DNA of 38,406 bases from Prochlorococcus sp. AG-409-L18 (GCA_003215535.1 QCKG01000017.1:1-38406), one strand, 5' to 3'. Shown: positions 26,389 to 36,384, numbered from the stretch's first letter. Notes: generated from the sequence alone by a model not told the origin. Translations and numbers: made by a program.

Positions 26389-26928
26389 ATGTCCCGTATT
26401 GGTAAAAAACCTATTCCTCTGCCAGACAAGGTGGCTGTGACATTGGATGGTCTTTCTGTCACAGTGAAAGGGCCTAAAGGAGAGTTGAGTCGTACTCTCC
26501 CTGATGGCATAAGCATTAGTCAGGTTGAAAACACTATTGTGGTTTCACCAACTAGTGAGAAACGAAGGTCCCGAGAGCGTCATGGCCTTTGTAGAACCTT
26601 GGTTGCCAACATGATCGAAGGGGTTAGCAAAGGCTATATAAGGAAGTTGGAAATTATTGGTGTAGGTTCTCGAGCGCAGGTGAAAGGAAAGACTCTGGTT
26701 GTTAGTGCTGGATATAGTCATCCAGTTGAAGTAATTCCTCCAGTTGGGATTACTTTTGCAGTAGAGAACAATACTAATGTCACTGTTTCAGGTGCTGATA
26801 AGGAACTGGTAGGTAATGAGGCGGCAAAAATCCGTTCGATTCGCCCACCAGAGCCTTATAAGGGTAAAGGTATTAAATATGAGGGCGAAAGAATACTTAG
26901 AAAGGCCGGTAAGTCCGGCAAGAAATAA
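26389..26928 (+). CDS. rplF: 50S ribosomal protein L6
   Basis: L6 lies near the factor-binding stalk and carries two similar domains. [21 protein letters not shown] is the typical start; the C-terminal [32 protein letters not shown] is diagnostic. Length 179. TCAGGAG about 10 bases before the ATG is a usable ribosome-binding site. rplR follows after 34 bases. Confidence 0.98.
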   Translation: MSRIGKKPIPLPDKVAVTLDGLSVTVKGPKGELSRTLPDGISISQVENTIVVSPTSEKRRSRERHGLCRTLVANMIEGVSKGYIRKLEIIGVGSRAQVKGKTLVVSAGYSHPVEVIPPVGITFAVENNTNVTVSGADKELVGNEAAKIRSIRPPEPYKGKGIKYEGERILRKAGKSGKK

Positions 26929-26962
26929 GGGCTTTCAATACTTTTCTCTAATCTTTTCCGTT

Positions 26963-27331
26963 ATGTCAATCCTTTCTCGAAAGCAACAGACTCAAAAGCG
27001 CCATAGGCGCCTACGGCGTCACTTAAGTGGTACTCCAGCTCGTCCTAGGCTTGCTGTATTTCGCTCGAATAACCACATTTATGCTCAGGTTATTGATGAT
27101 GAAGCACAAAGTACTCTTTGTGCAGCATCAACTCTTGAGAAAGATCTTCGCGTAAGCCTTAAAGCTGATGGTAGTAGCTGCAATGCATCTACGGCCGTTG
27201 GTGAATTAGTTGCTCAGCGTGCTCTTGCTAAAGGCATAGAAGATGTGGTCTTCGATCGCGGTGGCAATCTTTACCACGGCAGAGTGAAAGCTCTTGCCGA
27301 TGCAGCCCGGAAAGCGGGCCTTCACTTCTGA
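26963..27331 (+). CDS. rplR: 50S ribosomal protein L18
   Basis: L18 binds 5S rRNA together with L5. The 122-residue product starts [21 protein letters not shown] and has [24 protein letters not shown] and [26 protein letters not shown]. The open frame extends to 26816 inside rplF, but that part has no family similarity, so ATG 26963 is chosen. rpsE follows after 14 bases. Confidence 0.97.
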   Translation: MSILSRKQQTQKRHRRLRRHLSGTPARPRLAVFRSNNHIYAQVIDDEAQSTLCAASTLEKDLRVSLKADGSSCNASTAVGELVAQRALAKGIEDVVFDRGGNLYHGRVKALADAARKAGLHF

Positions 27332-27345
27332 TTCCTGCTCTCAAA

Positions 27346-27981
27346 ATGACAGAACAAAAAAAACAATCCAGCACGAAAGACGTTCCTGCGGCATCAGAAG
27401 TTCCTGCTGCTGAAGGTGGTCAACAGGAGCAACGTCGAGGAGGAGGAGGTAGAGAACGTCGAGGCGGAGGGCGAAGAGGTGGTCGTGGACAGGAGAGAGA
27501 TTCTGAATGGCAGGAAAGGGTTGTTCAGATTAGGAGAGTCTCTAAAACTGTGAAAGGGGGTAAAAAGATGAGTTTTCGTGCCATTGTTGTTGTAGGTAAT
27601 GAGCGAGGACAAGTGGGTGTAGGGGTTGGTAAGGCTGGAGATGTGATTGGTGCTGTTCGTAAAGGTGTTGCAGATGGCAAGAAACATTTAGTCAAGGTTC
27701 CTCTAACACGAAATAGCTCCATTCCAACTCTTTCTAATGGAAGAGATGGAGCGGCTAGTGTTTTAATTCGTCCTGCTGCACCAGGTACTGGTGTTATTGC
27801 AGGTGGTTCTATTCGTACTGTTCTTGAGCTGGCAGGAATTAAAAATGTTCTTGCTAAGCGACTAGGAAGTAAGACTCCATTGAATAATGCGCGTGCAGCG
27901 ATGGTTGCTCTAGCTGGCCTCCGTACTCATAAGGAAACCGCTAAAGAACGTGGGATTTCCCTTGAGCAGATCTATTCATGA
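27346..27981 (+). CDS. rpsE: 30S ribosomal protein S5 with Arg/Gly-rich N-terminal extension
   Basis: S5 affects decoding accuracy and mRNA unwinding at the entry channel. The core, from [44 protein letters not shown] to [23 protein letters not shown], is standard and begins near residue 50. The first 50 residues are unusual: a polar, Ala/Glu-rich leader followed by [19 protein letters not shown], an RGG-like basic stretch. That makes it 211 residues against about 167 in E. coli; longer forms occur in cyanobacteria. The 3' end overlaps rplO by 4 bases. Confidence 0.97.
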   Translation: MTEQKKQSSTKDVPAASEVPAAEGGQQEQRRGGGGRERRGGGRRGGRGQERDSEWQERVVQIRRVSKTVKGGKKMSFRAIVVVGNERGQVGVGVGKAGDVIGAVRKGVADGKKHLVKVPLTRNSSIPTLSNGRDGAASVLIRPAAPGTGVIAGGSIRTVLELAGIKNVLAKRLGSKTPLNNARAAMVALAGLRTHKETAKERGISLEQIYS

Positions 27982-28442
27982 CAAATCCAATGACACTTCG
28001 ACTCGATTCTCTAAAGGCAAACTCAGGAGCTCGTCGGCGCAAGCTCCGCAAGGGTCGTGGGATTGCCGCGGGCCAGGGAGCAAGCTGTGGTTTTGGTATG
28101 CGTGGTCAGAAATCTAGATCAGGCAGACCAACTCGCCCTGGCTTCGAAGGAGGTCAAATGCCTCTTTATCGACGCGTACCGAAATTGAAGCACTTTCCCA
28201 TAGTTAATAGAAGGAACTTTAGTGTTTTGAACGTTTCTTCTCTAAATGATCTAAAAGCGGGTACTACTGTGAGCCTTGACTCATTAGTTAAAGATGGACT
28301 TTTGACAAATCCTAAATACCCTTTGAAAATTCTTGGTAATGGAGAATTAACAGCAAAACTCACAGTTCAGGCAGCAGCATTTACAAAAACAGCACGTAGC
28401 AAGATAGAAGCTGCAGGTGGCACATGTGAGATACTTGATTGA
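27978..28442 (+). CDS. rplO: 50S ribosomal protein L15
   Basis: L15 is a late-assembly protein in the large subunit. It starts [28 protein letters not shown] (ATG 27978 overlaps the rpsE stop; ATG 27990 is possible) and has [39 protein letters not shown]. Length 154. The rpmD (L30) gene that precedes rplO in E. coli is absent, as in other cyanobacteria. secY follows after 87 bases. Confidence 0.98.
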   Translation: MTNPMTLRLDSLKANSGARRRKLRKGRGIAAGQGASCGFGMRGQKSRSGRPTRPGFEGGQMPLYRRVPKLKHFPIVNRRNFSVLNVSSLNDLKAGTTVSLDSLVKDGLLTNPKYPLKILGNGELTAKLTVQAAAFTKTARSKIEAAGGTCEILD

Positions 28443-28529
28443 AGATAAAGGAAGGGAAGGCTTTGCTTTGATAGTTTCCACCTTTCAGAGGACTTAGTTG
28501 CAACTTACTCACTGATTATTTTTTGATAC

Positions 28530-29849
28530 ATGCTTGTTAGCAGGGGCCGAAATCCTAGCGCTGGAGAAGTTATCTCTCAGTTAATACGCAATTCAGAGTT
28601 GCGTGGAAGAGTGCTTATAACTTTGGGATTGTTGTTACTGATCCGACTTGGTATTTATATCCCAATACCTGGAATCGATCGAGAGGCTTTTCAAACCTTT
28701 ATAGAGCAAGGAGGGCAATTAATAGGGTTTTTAGATATCTTTACTGGCGGTGGTATCTCAACATTAGGTATTTTTGCACTTGGAATACTTCCTTTTATTA
28801 ATGCATCTATTATTATTCAGCTTTTAACAGCAGCTCTGCCTCAGCTCGAGGATCTCCAAAAGAATGAAGGTGAGGCAGGACGTAGGAAAATTGCTCAAAT
28901 CACTCGATATGTTGCTCTTGGGTGGGGCCTCATTCAGAGTCTTATTTTTGCATTAATACTTAGACAGTATTCAATTGAAGATTTAAGCGAAGTCGCTTTT
29001 GTCGCCCAGACAGCATTGGCTTTGGTGACAGGATCAATGATTGTAATGTGGCTTAGCGAAATTATCACTGAGAGAGGAATTGGCCAAGGTGCTTCTTTGG
29101 TAATTTTTTTGAATATTGTTGCTACTTTACCGAAGGCGTTGAGTTCAACTATAGAAAAAGCTCAGACTGGAGATAGAAATGATGTTGTTGGAATAATTGT
29201 ACTTTTGCTCGTATTCCTTTTTACTATAGTTGGAATTATTTTTGTGCAGGAAGGAGCACGACGCCTTCCAATTGTTAGTGCGAAAAGGCAGATGGGAGGA
29301 GCAAGCCTTTTGCCAGTAAGACAGAGTTATCTCCCATTAAAATTAAATGCAGGAGGTGTTATGCCAATTATTTTTGCTTCGGCATTGATTTTTCTCCCTA
29401 TTACAATCGCTAATTTTACTAAGAATCCTTTGCTTATTAGGGCAGCAAGCTCTTTAAGCCCTGGGGCTGCTAACCCTTGGCCGTATGCAATAGCATTTTT
29501 TGCATTAATACTAGGTTTTGCTTATTTCTATGCTTCTTTAACAATTAATCCAATTGATATTGCAACTAACCTGAAGCGAGGTGGAGTCGCAATACCTGGA
29601 GTAAGGCCTGGGAGTGCAACCGCAAAGTACCTATCTGGTGTACAAAATCGGCTCACTTTGCTTGGAGGCCTTTTCTTGGGATCGGTTGCAATTATTCCTG
29701 CTGCTGTTGAGCGTGCTACTAATGTTCAAACATTTCAAGGTTTAGGAGCGACCTCTTTACTTATTCTTGTGGGAGTAGCAATAGATACGGCAAAACAAGT
29801 TCAGACTTATGTGATTTCTCAGCGTTACGAAGGCCTTGTTCGTCAATAA
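28530..29849 (+). CDS. secY: Preprotein translocase channel subunit SecY
   Basis: SecY forms the Sec channel in plasma and thylakoid membranes. The 439-residue protein shows ten hydrophobic membrane segments, beginning VLITLGLLLLIRLGIYIPIPGIDREAF, with the plug region GGGISTLGIFALGILPFINASIIIQLL, the loop NEGEAGRRKIAQITRY and the C-terminal GGLFLGSVAIIPAAVE. Cyanobacteria have a single SecY for both membranes. Its place after rplO follows the spc order, and adk follows after 40 bases. Confidence 0.98.
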   Translation: MLVSRGRNPSAGEVISQLIRNSELRGRVLITLGLLLLIRLGIYIPIPGIDREAFQTFIEQGGQLIGFLDIFTGGGISTLGIFALGILPFINASIIIQLLTAALPQLEDLQKNEGEAGRRKIAQITRYVALGWGLIQSLIFALILRQYSIEDLSEVAFVAQTALALVTGSMIVMWLSEIITERGIGQGASLVIFLNIVATLPKALSSTIEKAQTGDRNDVVGIIVLLLVFLFTIVGIIFVQEGARRLPIVSAKRQMGGASLLPVRQSYLPLKLNAGGVMPIIFASALIFLPITIANFTKNPLLIRAASSLSPGAANPWPYAIAFFALILGFAYFYASLTINPIDIATNLKRGGVAIPGVRPGSATAKYLSGVQNRLTLLGGLFLGSVAIIPAAVERATNVQTFQGLGATSLLILVGVAIDTAKQVQTYVISQRYEGLVRQ

Positions 29850-29889
29850 TAAAACTCCGAATCTTTCTTAACTTTCGAAAATTCTTGAA

Positions 29890-30438
29890 ATGAAGCAACG
29901 TTTACTTTTTTTAGGTCCCCCAGGAGCGGGAAAAGGAACTCAGGCAGATCGCCTATGCAAAAAAAATAATCTTTTGCATCTTTCTACTGGTGACCTTCTC
30001 CGCTCAGAAGTCCAAGCAGGGACTGATCTTGGTCAAAAGGCGCAGACAATAATGAGTAAAGGCGGGCTTGTAAGTGATGAGCTTGTTCTGTCGATAGTTA
30101 AGAACAAATTAATCGGTCTTGATTCTGGTTGGCTTTTGGATGGATTCCCACGTAATGTTTTTCAGGCGCAAGCACTTGAGGACCTACTTGTTCAAGTGGA
30201 TCAGCCGATTCAGTTGGTTGTTTTTTTAAAAATTGACGATGGACTTTTAATTCAAAGACTCCTTGCGCGAGGGAGAGATGATGACAACGAAGAGGTTATT
30301 CGGCATCGATTGGAAGTTTATAAAAACATGACTGCTCCTCTGGTTGATCACTACAGGGGTAAGGGGTTGTTAAAGGCTATTAGTGGGTCCGGGACCATTG
30401 ATGAGATTTCAAATCGGATACAGGAAATTTTAGAATGA
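29890..30438 (+). CDS. adk: Adenylate kinase (short-lid form)
   Basis: Adk equilibrates ATP + AMP with 2 ADP. The P-loop [10 protein letters not shown] begins at residue 9; [10 protein letters not shown] and [16 protein letters not shown] bind AMP, and [18 protein letters not shown] is the lid. The lid is the short version without the ~30-residue insert or zinc cysteines, consistent with the 182-residue length. It lies between secY and rpmJ in the spc order; infA, often found next, is not here. Confidence 0.97.
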   Translation: MKQRLLFLGPPGAGKGTQADRLCKKNNLLHLSTGDLLRSEVQAGTDLGQKAQTIMSKGGLVSDELVLSIVKNKLIGLDSGWLLDGFPRNVFQAQALEDLLVQVDQPIQLVVFLKIDDGLLIQRLLARGRDDDNEEVIRHRLEVYKNMTAPLVDHYRGKGLLKAISGSGTIDEISNRIQEILE

Positions 30439-30484
30439 TTGGTGTAGTAGGATTTCTGTTTGGAAATTTGGAGAGACACACCCT

Positions 30485-30598
30485 ATGAAGGTGCGTGCCT
30501 CAGTCAAAAAAATGTGTGAGAAGTGCCGGGTGATTCGCCGCCACGGCCGGGTCATGGTCATTTGTACCAACCCCAAGCACAAACAGCGTCAGGGTTAA
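30485..30598 (+). CDS. rpmJ: 50S ribosomal protein L36
   Basis: A 37-residue gene reading [20 protein letters not shown] and ending in [11 protein letters not shown]. The C..C..C..H zinc-ribbon ligands (CEKC, C and H of CTNPKH) are all kept, so this is the zinc-binding form. It lies 46 bases after adk and 96 bases before rpsM. That gap contains an A/T-rich inverted repeat (CCTCTA...TAGAGG, 30609-30635) and a small ACCGCC/GGTGGT hairpin just before rpsM. Confidence 0.96.
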   Translation: MKVRASVKKMCEKCRVIRRHGRVMVICTNPKHKQRQG

Positions 30599-30694
30599 TC
30601 CTTGATGCCTCTAGATTTGATCTTTTTTTAGAGGTCTAAATTCTAGGTTTTTACCGCCTTTGGTGGTTCCAGTTACCCTTCGCTTAATTGCCCA

Positions 30695-31060
30695 GTGGCA
30701 AGGATTGCAGGCATCGACATACCTCGCGAAAAGCGAGTTGAAGTTGCCCTTACTTACATCTATGGAGTTGGCCTTACCCGTGCCAAAACCATCCTTGCTA
30801 AGTCTGGAGTTAATCCAGATATACGAGTCAAGGATCTAGAGGATGGTGATGTTCAGAAGCTTAGAGCTGCCACTGAATCCTTCACTCTTGAAGGAGATCT
30901 TCGCCGTCAGGAGGGGATGGCCTTAAAAAGGCTTCAGGACATAGGTTGCTTGAGAGGACGTCGACATCGAATGAGCTTGCCTGTTAGAGGGCAGCGAACA
31001 CGTACCAATGCGCGTACCCGTAGAGGGGCACGTAAAACAGTCGCAGGTAAGAAAAAATAA
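30695..31060 (+). CDS. rpsM: 30S ribosomal protein S13
   Basis: S13 sits in the head of the small subunit and contacts P-site tRNA and L5. The start is GTG at 30695: [24 protein letters not shown] is the universal N-terminus. The C-terminal tail [24 protein letters not shown] is the tRNA-contacting extension. Length 121. rpsK follows after 65 bases containing a stable hairpin. Confidence 0.98.
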   Translation: MARIAGIDIPREKRVEVALTYIYGVGLTRAKTILAKSGVNPDIRVKDLEDGDVQKLRAATESFTLEGDLRRQEGMALKRLQDIGCLRGRRHRMSLPVRGQRTRTNARTRRGARKTVAGKKK

Positions 31061-31075
31061 AATACCAATTTTTCG

Positions 31076-31095
31076 TGTCCTGCTAAAGCAGGACA
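31076..31095 (+). repeat. 8-bp hairpin between rpsM and rpsK
   Basis: TGTCCTGC and GCAGGACA pair perfectly around a TAAA loop in the 65-base gap. No T run follows, so it is unlikely to be an intrinsic terminator. In cyanobacteria rpsD (S4, the E. coli alpha-operon repressor) is not in this cluster, so an element here would need a different protein; RNA stability or processing is another possibility. Confidence 0.6.
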
Positions 31096-31125
31096 TCACC
31101 ACTCTGTTCCTAAAGGCCCAAGGCC

Positions 31126-31518
31126 ATGGCGACACCAACTAAGAAAACTGGATCGAAGAAGGCTAAGCGCAACGTTCCTAATGGCGTTGTGCATATTCAA
31201 AGCACCTTCAACAACACAATCGTTTCCATTACTGATACTTCAGGAGAGGTAATCTCTTGGTCTTCTGCAGGAGCAAGTGGATTCAAGGGTGCTCGAAAGG
31301 GTACTCCATTTGCCGCTCAAACTGCAGCTGAAGCGGCAGCTCGACGTGCCTTAGAACAAGGCATGCGACAAATAGAGGTTCTTGTAAGAGGGCCAGGCTC
31401 AGGGCGGGAAACCGCTATCCGCGCCTTGCAAGTTGCAGGTCTTGAGATCACTTTAATCAGGGATGTCACCCCTCTTCCACATAATGGGTGCCGGAGGCCC
31501 AAACGCCGACGGGTTTGA
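31126..31518 (+). CDS. rpsK: 30S ribosomal protein S11
   Basis: S11 lies on the platform near the E site and interacts with S18 and 16S rRNA helix 45 region. The 130-residue product contains [36 protein letters not shown] and the C-terminal [23 protein letters not shown], both universal. It starts with [16 protein letters not shown]. rpoA follows after 58 bases. Confidence 0.98.
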   Translation: MATPTKKTGSKKAKRNVPNGVVHIQSTFNNTIVSITDTSGEVISWSSAGASGFKGARKGTPFAAQTAAEAAARRALEQGMRQIEVLVRGPGSGRETAIRALQVAGLEITLIRDVTPLPHNGCRRPKRRRV

Positions 31519-31576
31519 GGATCTCATCTCTCCCTTAACTTTCTAATTCACTTTCTCCCCTTTACCGCATCAGACC

Positions 31577-32515
31577 GTGCTGCAATACCAGATTGATCGG
31601 ATCGACCATCAAGTGGCTGAGGATCGTGCTCAGACAGGGACCTTCCTGATAGGCCCTCTTGAGCGTGGTCAGGCCACCACTCTAGGGAATTCCCTTAGAA
31701 GGGTTCTTATGGGAGGGCTAGAGGGGAGCGCAGTAACAGCTGTAAGGATTTCTGGGGTTAATCACGAATATGCCACTATCCCAGGGGTTCGGGAGGATGT
31801 GTTGGATATCCTTTTGAATTGCAAGCAGCTTTCGGTAAATAGTAGAACTCCTGAGTTGGAAATAGGTCGTTTAGTTGTTTCAGGTCCAGCCGAGGTTAAA
31901 GCCAAGGATTTAAAGTTTTCCTCTCAAGTTCAGGTAGTTGATGGGGACAGGCCAATAGCAACAGTCCATGAGGGGCATAGTCTTGAATTGGAAGTTCATG
32001 TAGAGCGAGGTATTGGATATCGACCTGTTGATAGGCATAACGAGGAGACCAGCGCTATTGATCTTTTGCAGATCGACGCTGTGTTTATGCCCGTTCAAAG
32101 GGTTAATTTCACCATTGATGAGACCGCTGTCGCTGAAGGTGGGTCAACTCGTGAAAGGCTTCGAATGGAAGTCGTAACTGATGGTTCAACTACCCCAGAT
32201 GATGCAATTGCAGAGGCTGCAAACCTTCTTATTCAGCTATTTCAGCCTTTAGCAACAGTCACAATGATTGAGGAGGAGACACATGAACCTGAACCATCAG
32301 CTGAAGCGCAAATTCCTCTTGAAGAACTGAACCTATCTGTTAGGGCTTACAACTGCTTAAAACGAGCTCAAGTTAATTCTGTATCAGATTTAATGGGCTT
32401 CAGTTACGAGGATCTCCTGGAGATTAAGAATTTTGGATCAAAATCAGCGGATGAGGTTATTGAAGCTTTAGAGAGAATTGGAATTTCAATTCCTCAAAGC
32501 AGGACTTCTGCCTAA
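31577..32515 (+). CDS. rpoA: RNA polymerase alpha subunit
   Basis: Alpha dimers nucleate RNA polymerase assembly. The N-terminal domain has [36 protein letters not shown] and [10 protein letters not shown]; the C-terminal domain, [48 protein letters not shown], binds upstream DNA and activators. Start is GTG at 31577. Length 312 is typical. rplQ follows after 34 bases. Confidence 0.99.
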   Translation: MLQYQIDRIDHQVAEDRAQTGTFLIGPLERGQATTLGNSLRRVLMGGLEGSAVTAVRISGVNHEYATIPGVREDVLDILLNCKQLSVNSRTPELEIGRLVVSGPAEVKAKDLKFSSQVQVVDGDRPIATVHEGHSLELEVHVERGIGYRPVDRHNEETSAIDLLQIDAVFMPVQRVNFTIDETAVAEGGSTRERLRMEVVTDGSTTPDDAIAEAANLLIQLFQPLATVTMIEEETHEPEPSAEAQIPLEELNLSVRAYNCLKRAQVNSVSDLMGFSYEDLLEIKNFGSKSADEVIEALERIGISIPQSRTSA

Positions 32516-32549
32516 TTTTTCTTGTTTGGGTTAATACCCCTGAATTATC

Positions 32550-32900
32550 ATGCGCCATCAATGTCGAGTACAAAAACTTGGTCGACCAGCCGATCAGCGT
32601 AAAGCAATGCTGCGTGGATTGACCACACAGTTAATTCGAGAAGGTCGTGTAACTACTACTAAAGCAAGAGCAAAGGCATTGAGAGATGAAGCTGAGAGAA
32701 TGATTTCTCTTGCAAAAGAAGGAAGCCTCGCATCTAGGAGAAGAGCTATTGGATATATATATGACAAGCAATTGGTTCATGCATTATTTGATAAAGCGCA
32801 GGATAGATATGGTGATCGACAAGGAGGATACACACGCATAGTTAGGACAGTCCCTCGTAGAGGAGATAATGCTCAAATGGCCATTATTGAATTGGTTTAA
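32550..32900 (+). CDS. rplQ: 50S ribosomal protein L17
   Basis: L17 lies at the tunnel exit region of the large subunit. The 116-residue product starts [37 protein letters not shown] and ends [25 protein letters not shown], the family landmarks. It follows rpoA as in most bacteria and precedes truA by 74 bases. Confidence 0.98.
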   Translation: MRHQCRVQKLGRPADQRKAMLRGLTTQLIREGRVTTTKARAKALRDEAERMISLAKEGSLASRRRAIGYIYDKQLVHALFDKAQDRYGDRQGGYTRIVRTVPRRGDNAQMAIIELV

Positions 32901-32974
32901 AGCTTATAGGTGGCTTCTCCCACAAAATTCTGAACTTTTCCCAATTTCATTTAATCCTTTAGCTTAAACAGTGA

Positions 32975-33829
32975 ATGGTTAAGGGACTTAGAAGGATTGC
33001 TTTAAGCATTCAATATGACGGTTCTTGTTTCTGTGGTTGGCAACGACAACGTGAAGGAACAAGTGTGCAGAGTGTTTTGGAGACAGCTATTGCAGATCTG
33101 GATCCATTTCGTCCTGTTAAGGCAGTAGCTGCTGGGAGGACAGATGCGGGTGTGCATGCTGCTGGGCAGGTTGTTCATTTTGATAGCTCGGGACCTATCC
33201 CGATTCATAGGTGGACTTCTGCCTTAAATGGGAGGTTGCCTATCACTATTAGGGTTAGGGAGGCTGTAGATCGTCCCACAACTTGGCATGCCTGTTATTC
33301 AGCGACTTTTCGCAGATATAGATACACCATTTTCAATAGCTGCCGACCAAATTTATTTTTAGCCCCATGGAGTTGGCATCGCTATCAATTCAAATTAGAT
33401 GAAGAGATGATGCGGTTGGCGTTAGAGGGCTTATTGGGGACCAATGATTTCAGTGCTTTTCAGCGAGCGGGGAGTCAAAGGGCTGATGGGATTACCACTA
33501 TTCAGGAAGTTCAATTGGAACGTCAGGGAGACTTAGTGATAATTGAAGTCCAAGCCAGTGGCTTTTTATATGGAATGATCAGACTATTAGTAGGGCAATT
33601 AGTCTCTTTGGGAGAGCACAGGTTGAAACTTGAGACTTTCGAACGGCGCTGGAAAGAATGTCGCCGAGAGGAAGTCAAAGAAGCTGCTCCAGCTCATGGA
33701 CTTTGTTTCTTAGGTGCTGGTTATGACGAGTCATTTTTTTCAGAGGCTGGAAGCCATGACAGCTTCCCTCGATATGTACTCAGTGTGAATGATCCTCCAA
33801 AACTTCCACCTTCTTTGGCTTGCCTATAA
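32975..33829 (+). CDS. truA: tRNA pseudouridine synthase A
   Basis: TruA converts uridines 38-40 of the tRNA anticodon stem to pseudouridine. [19 protein letters not shown] near residues 49-67 holds the catalytic Asp, and [18 protein letters not shown] and [18 protein letters not shown] are the other signature segments. The start is ATG at 32975 and the length 284. It lies between rplQ and rplM as in many bacteria. Its stop codon lies at the edge of a 7-bp hairpin (33828-33850), a probable partial terminator. Confidence 0.97.
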   Translation: MVKGLRRIALSIQYDGSCFCGWQRQREGTSVQSVLETAIADLDPFRPVKAVAAGRTDAGVHAAGQVVHFDSSGPIPIHRWTSALNGRLPITIRVREAVDRPTTWHACYSATFRRYRYTIFNSCRPNLFLAPWSWHRYQFKLDEEMMRLALEGLLGTNDFSAFQRAGSQRADGITTIQEVQLERQGDLVIIEVQASGFLYGMIRLLVGQLVSLGEHRLKLETFERRWKECRREEVKEAAPAHGLCFLGAGYDESFFSEAGSHDSFPRYVLSVNDPPKLPPSLACL

Positions 33830-33850
33830 GGCATCTAAGGCCAATGCCTT
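33828..33850 (+). terminator. Hairpin at the end of truA
   Basis: AAGGCAT (33828-33834) pairs with ATGCCTT (33844-33850) around a 9-base loop, and a T run (ATTTTT) lies about 20 bases on. The stop of truA is at its 5' edge. The distance to the T run makes it a weak intrinsic terminator, but the position before a likely new promoter for rplM is sensible. Confidence 0.4.
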
Positions 33851-33893
33851 GTGATTGATCGATTTTTGCCTCTTTTGATTTTGGAGAATACAA

Positions 33894-33922
33894 ATGAAAG
33901 TTACGACTTGAAAGTGTAAAAT
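33894..33922 (+). promoter_or_regulatory. Candidate promoter of the rplM-rpsI-rpmE group
   Basis: ATGAAA (33894-33899) and TAAAAT (33917-33922) are separated by exactly 17 bases, giving 5 of 6 matches to the -10 consensus and 4 of 6 to the -35. The predicted transcript begins near 33929 and would open with a hairpin (GAGCTT/AAGCTC, 33931-33967, with an inner AAGGTC/GACCTT stem) before the rplM start at 34024. This 194-bp gap is the longest between genes in this part of the cluster. Confidence 0.45.
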
Positions 33923-34023
33923 CTTCTTTTGAGCTTTTTTAAGGTCTTGACCTTTGACCTGAAGCTCATTTGTCCAGCACTATTACGAAAAATAGTGCAT
34001 CTAAGAACCGGCGTGCCGGAGTG

Positions 34024-34485
34024 ATGAACAAGACAGCGATCCCTTCCATCGATTCAATCAGCCGCCAGTGGTATCTGGTTGATGCTGCAGAACAGACACT
34101 TGGCAGACTTGCCACTGAAGTCGCTTCATTACTGCGAGGCAAGAACAAACCCAACTTCACCCCACATTTGGATACTGGTGACTTTGTTGTTGTTGTTAAT
34201 GCAGATAAGATTCGTGTCAGTGGCAATAAAGCCCAGCAAAAGCTTTATCGGCGTCATTCCGGCAGGCCTGGAGGAATGAAGACCGAATCTTTCACCTCTC
34301 TCCAGGAACGTATCCCTGAAAGAATTATTGAAAAAGCAATCAAAGGAATGCTTCCTCATAATTCATTAGGAAGACAGTTGTTTCGAAAACTCAAGGTATA
34401 TAGAGGTTCTGAACATCCACATACTGCTCAGAACCCTGTGAAACTTCAATTTGATTCCTCCTCTTCCTCTTCTATTGCGCAATGA
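34024..34485 (+). CDS. rplM: 50S ribosomal protein L13
   Basis: L13 is an early assembly protein of the large subunit. The product [40 protein letters not shown] starts as in other cyanobacteria at ATG 34024, although the frame is open from 33970. [22 protein letters not shown] and [22 protein letters not shown] are further landmarks. It is 153 residues with a Ser-rich tail. The stop overlaps rpsI by 4 bases. Confidence 0.97.
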   Translation: MNKTAIPSIDSISRQWYLVDAAEQTLGRLATEVASLLRGKNKPNFTPHLDTGDFVVVVNADKIRVSGNKAQQKLYRRHSGRPGGMKTESFTSLQERIPERIIEKAIKGMLPHNSLGRQLFRKLKVYRGSEHPHTAQNPVKLQFDSSSSSSIAQ

Positions 34486-34892
34486 CCAGCTCCCCTAATA
34501 ACAATGTTGTTTATCGAGGCACAGGCCGACGTAAGACTTCCGTAGCACGTGTTCGCTTGGTCCCTGGCAATGGCAAAATCACAATTAATGGTCGACCGGG
34601 TGATCATTATTTGAATTTCAATCCAGCTTATTTGGCTGCTGTAAAAGCCCCTTTGCTCACTCTTGGCCTTAATGACTCATACGATGTTCTTGTTAATGTT
34701 CATGGTGGAGGATTAACAGGCCAGGCAGATGCCATAAAGCAAGGTGCAGCCCGTGCTTTGTGTGAGCTTTCTATTGATAATCGAAAGCCTCTAAAGACAG
34801 AGGGACATTTAAGTAGAGACCCTCGAGCTAAAGAGCGTCGTAAGTATGGTCTTAAGAAGGCTCGCAAGGCTCCTCAGTTCTCTAAACGTTAG
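34482..34892 (+). CDS. rpsI: 30S ribosomal protein S9
   Basis: S9 reaches the P site through its C-terminal tail. The 136-residue product has [27 protein letters not shown] and ends [23 protein letters not shown]-like (here [20 protein letters not shown] then FSKR), the universal terminal Lys-Arg. Its ATG overlaps the rplM stop (ATGA). rpmE follows after 50 bases. Confidence 0.97.
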   Translation: MTSSPNNNVVYRGTGRRKTSVARVRLVPGNGKITINGRPGDHYLNFNPAYLAAVKAPLLTLGLNDSYDVLVNVHGGGLTGQADAIKQGAARALCELSIDNRKPLKTEGHLSRDPRAKERRKYGLKKARKAPQFSKR

Positions 34893-34942
34893 TGCTCGAA
34901 AACCTTTAATAGCAATCCCACTCCTTTCATCTTTTTATTTCA

Positions 34943-35224
34943 ATGCCTAAGCCAGATATTCATCCAACTTGGTATCCGGAGGCCAAGGTCATATGTAATG
35001 GAGAGGTGGTTATGACTACTGGGGCAACCCAGCCTGAAATCCATGTGGATGTATGGAGTGGTAATCATCCTTTCTTTACTGGCACCCAGAAAATCTTGGA
35101 TACAGAGGGCCGTGTTGATCGCTTTATGCGTAAGTACGGAATGGCTTCAACTGAAGATGCTTCCAGTCAGAAAAAAAACACTTCTAAGAAAGAACCTAAG
35201 GAACCAACAACTGAAGAAGTTTGA
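34943..35224 (+). CDS. rpmE: 50S ribosomal protein L31
   Basis: L31 bridges the two subunits at the central protuberance. MPKPDIHPTWYPEAKVICNGEVVMTTG and WSGNHPFFTGTQKILDTEGRVDRFMRKYG are the family core. Only one Cys is present, so the CxxC zinc ligands of E. coli L31 are missing and this is a zinc-independent form. Residues 73-93 form a Lys/Glu-rich tail. Length 93. prfA follows after 50 bases. Confidence 0.96.
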   Translation: MPKPDIHPTWYPEAKVICNGEVVMTTGATQPEIHVDVWSGNHPFFTGTQKILDTEGRVDRFMRKYGMASTEDASSQKKNTSKKEPKEPTTEEV

Positions 35225-35274
35225 GCTCTTTCACTTTGAAGTTGTTTCATATATCTAAATAGGAGTTGATGGGG

Positions 35275-36372
35275 ATGGACACTTCAACCCTTAACGAACG
35301 GCTTCAGACAGCACAGTTAAGTTTTAGGAATTTGGAACTTCAGCTAGCTGATCCTGAGGTGGCAGCTGATCCAAAACGATTAGAAACAATTGCACGAGAA
35401 CGAGCCCGCTTAGAGCCTCTTGTATTGGACTATCAATCTCTTTTGGAAGTTGAGCAGGAGTGGACGCAGGCGAAAGCTCTTTTGAGAGAAAGCAAAGGAG
35501 ATCAGGATATGGAGTCTCTTGCTCAGGAAGAGTTAATTCGCCTTGAGGGTTGCAAGAAAGATTTGATTGAAAATTTGACTTTGGCCCTTTTACCAAAGGA
35601 TCCTCGAGATGAGAGGAGTGTGATGCTTGAAATTCGAGCTGGTGCTGGAGGTGATGAAGCCTGCCTCTGGGCGGGCGATCTGGCTCGTATGTATGAGAGA
35701 TATGGCCAAAGAGTTGGATGGACTGTTAAACCAATTAGTTGTACTGAGGCTGATCTTGGTGGATTTCGTGAGTTAATAATTTCTGTTAAAGGAGACGCGG
35801 TTTTTAGTCAACTGAAATTTGAGGCAGGTGTGCATAGAGTTCAACGAGTTCCATCAACTGAATCTCAAGGAAGGGTTCACACTTCCACGGCAACTGTTGC
35901 AGTCATGCCAGAGGCAGACCCTGTGGAAGTTCAGATTGAAGCAGTAGATCTAGAAATTAGTACTGCACGTTCAGGAGGGGCGGGAGGACAGAATGTAAAT
36001 AAGGTTGAAACAGCAGTTGATTTGCTGCACAAACCAACTGGGATAAGAGTTTTTTGTACTCAGGAACGATCCCAACTTCAAAATCGAGAAAGAGCAATGG
36101 AGATTTTGCGAGCAAAGTTGCTCGAGATGGAGATTGCAGAGGCCAATGCTAAGGAAAGTTCAGCAAGGAGAGCTCAGGTTGGTACTGGGGATAGGAGTGA
36201 AAAGATTCGTACTTACAATTTCAAAGACAATCGAACGACTGATCATCGTTTGGGATGTAACTTCTCTCTGGAACCAGTTCTCTCCGGTCAGCTGGAGGAA
36301 CTTATTGGGGCCTGTATTGCAGAAGAACAGAGGCGTCAAATGGAACAACTCAGTAATCAAGAAGATGATTGA
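35275..36372 (+). CDS. prfA: Peptide chain release factor 1
   Basis: RF1 releases peptides at UAA and UAG. The catalytic GGQ is at residues 237-239 in [20 protein letters not shown]; the codon-recognition region lies in [24 protein letters not shown], where the PxT motif (PST) reads the stop codon. Length 365 is normal. The start at ATG 35275 is preferred: AGGAG at 35261-35265 is 9 bases away, while ATG 35269 and TTG 35266 are too close. It converges with the HNH gene with a 12-bp gap. Confidence 0.98.
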   Translation: MDTSTLNERLQTAQLSFRNLELQLADPEVAADPKRLETIARERARLEPLVLDYQSLLEVEQEWTQAKALLRESKGDQDMESLAQEELIRLEGCKKDLIENLTLALLPKDPRDERSVMLEIRAGAGGDEACLWAGDLARMYERYGQRVGWTVKPISCTEADLGGFRELIISVKGDAVFSQLKFEAGVHRVQRVPSTESQGRVHTSTATVAVMPEADPVEVQIEAVDLEISTARSGGAGGQNVNKVETAVDLLHKPTGIRVFCTQERSQLQNRERAMEILRAKLLEMEIAEANAKESSARRAQVGTGDRSEKIRTYNFKDNRTTDHRLGCNFSLEPVLSGQLEELIGACIAEEQRRQMEQLSNQEDD

Positions 36373-36384
36373 ACTAATACCTTT

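Noticed and set aside
26816-26962. Long N-terminal extension of L18
   Set aside because: It overlaps rplF in another frame and the universal L18 start is at 26963.
27394-27722. Antisense frames of 97 and 65 codons opposite rpsE
   Set aside because: They arise from the repetitive Arg/Gly codons of S5, are Ser/Thr low-complexity and have no start context.
19690-33829. A hidden S14, L30 or S4 gene within the cluster
   Set aside because: The spacers at the expected places (25952-25971, before 27978, 31519-31576) are too short; absence matches the cyanobacterial pattern.
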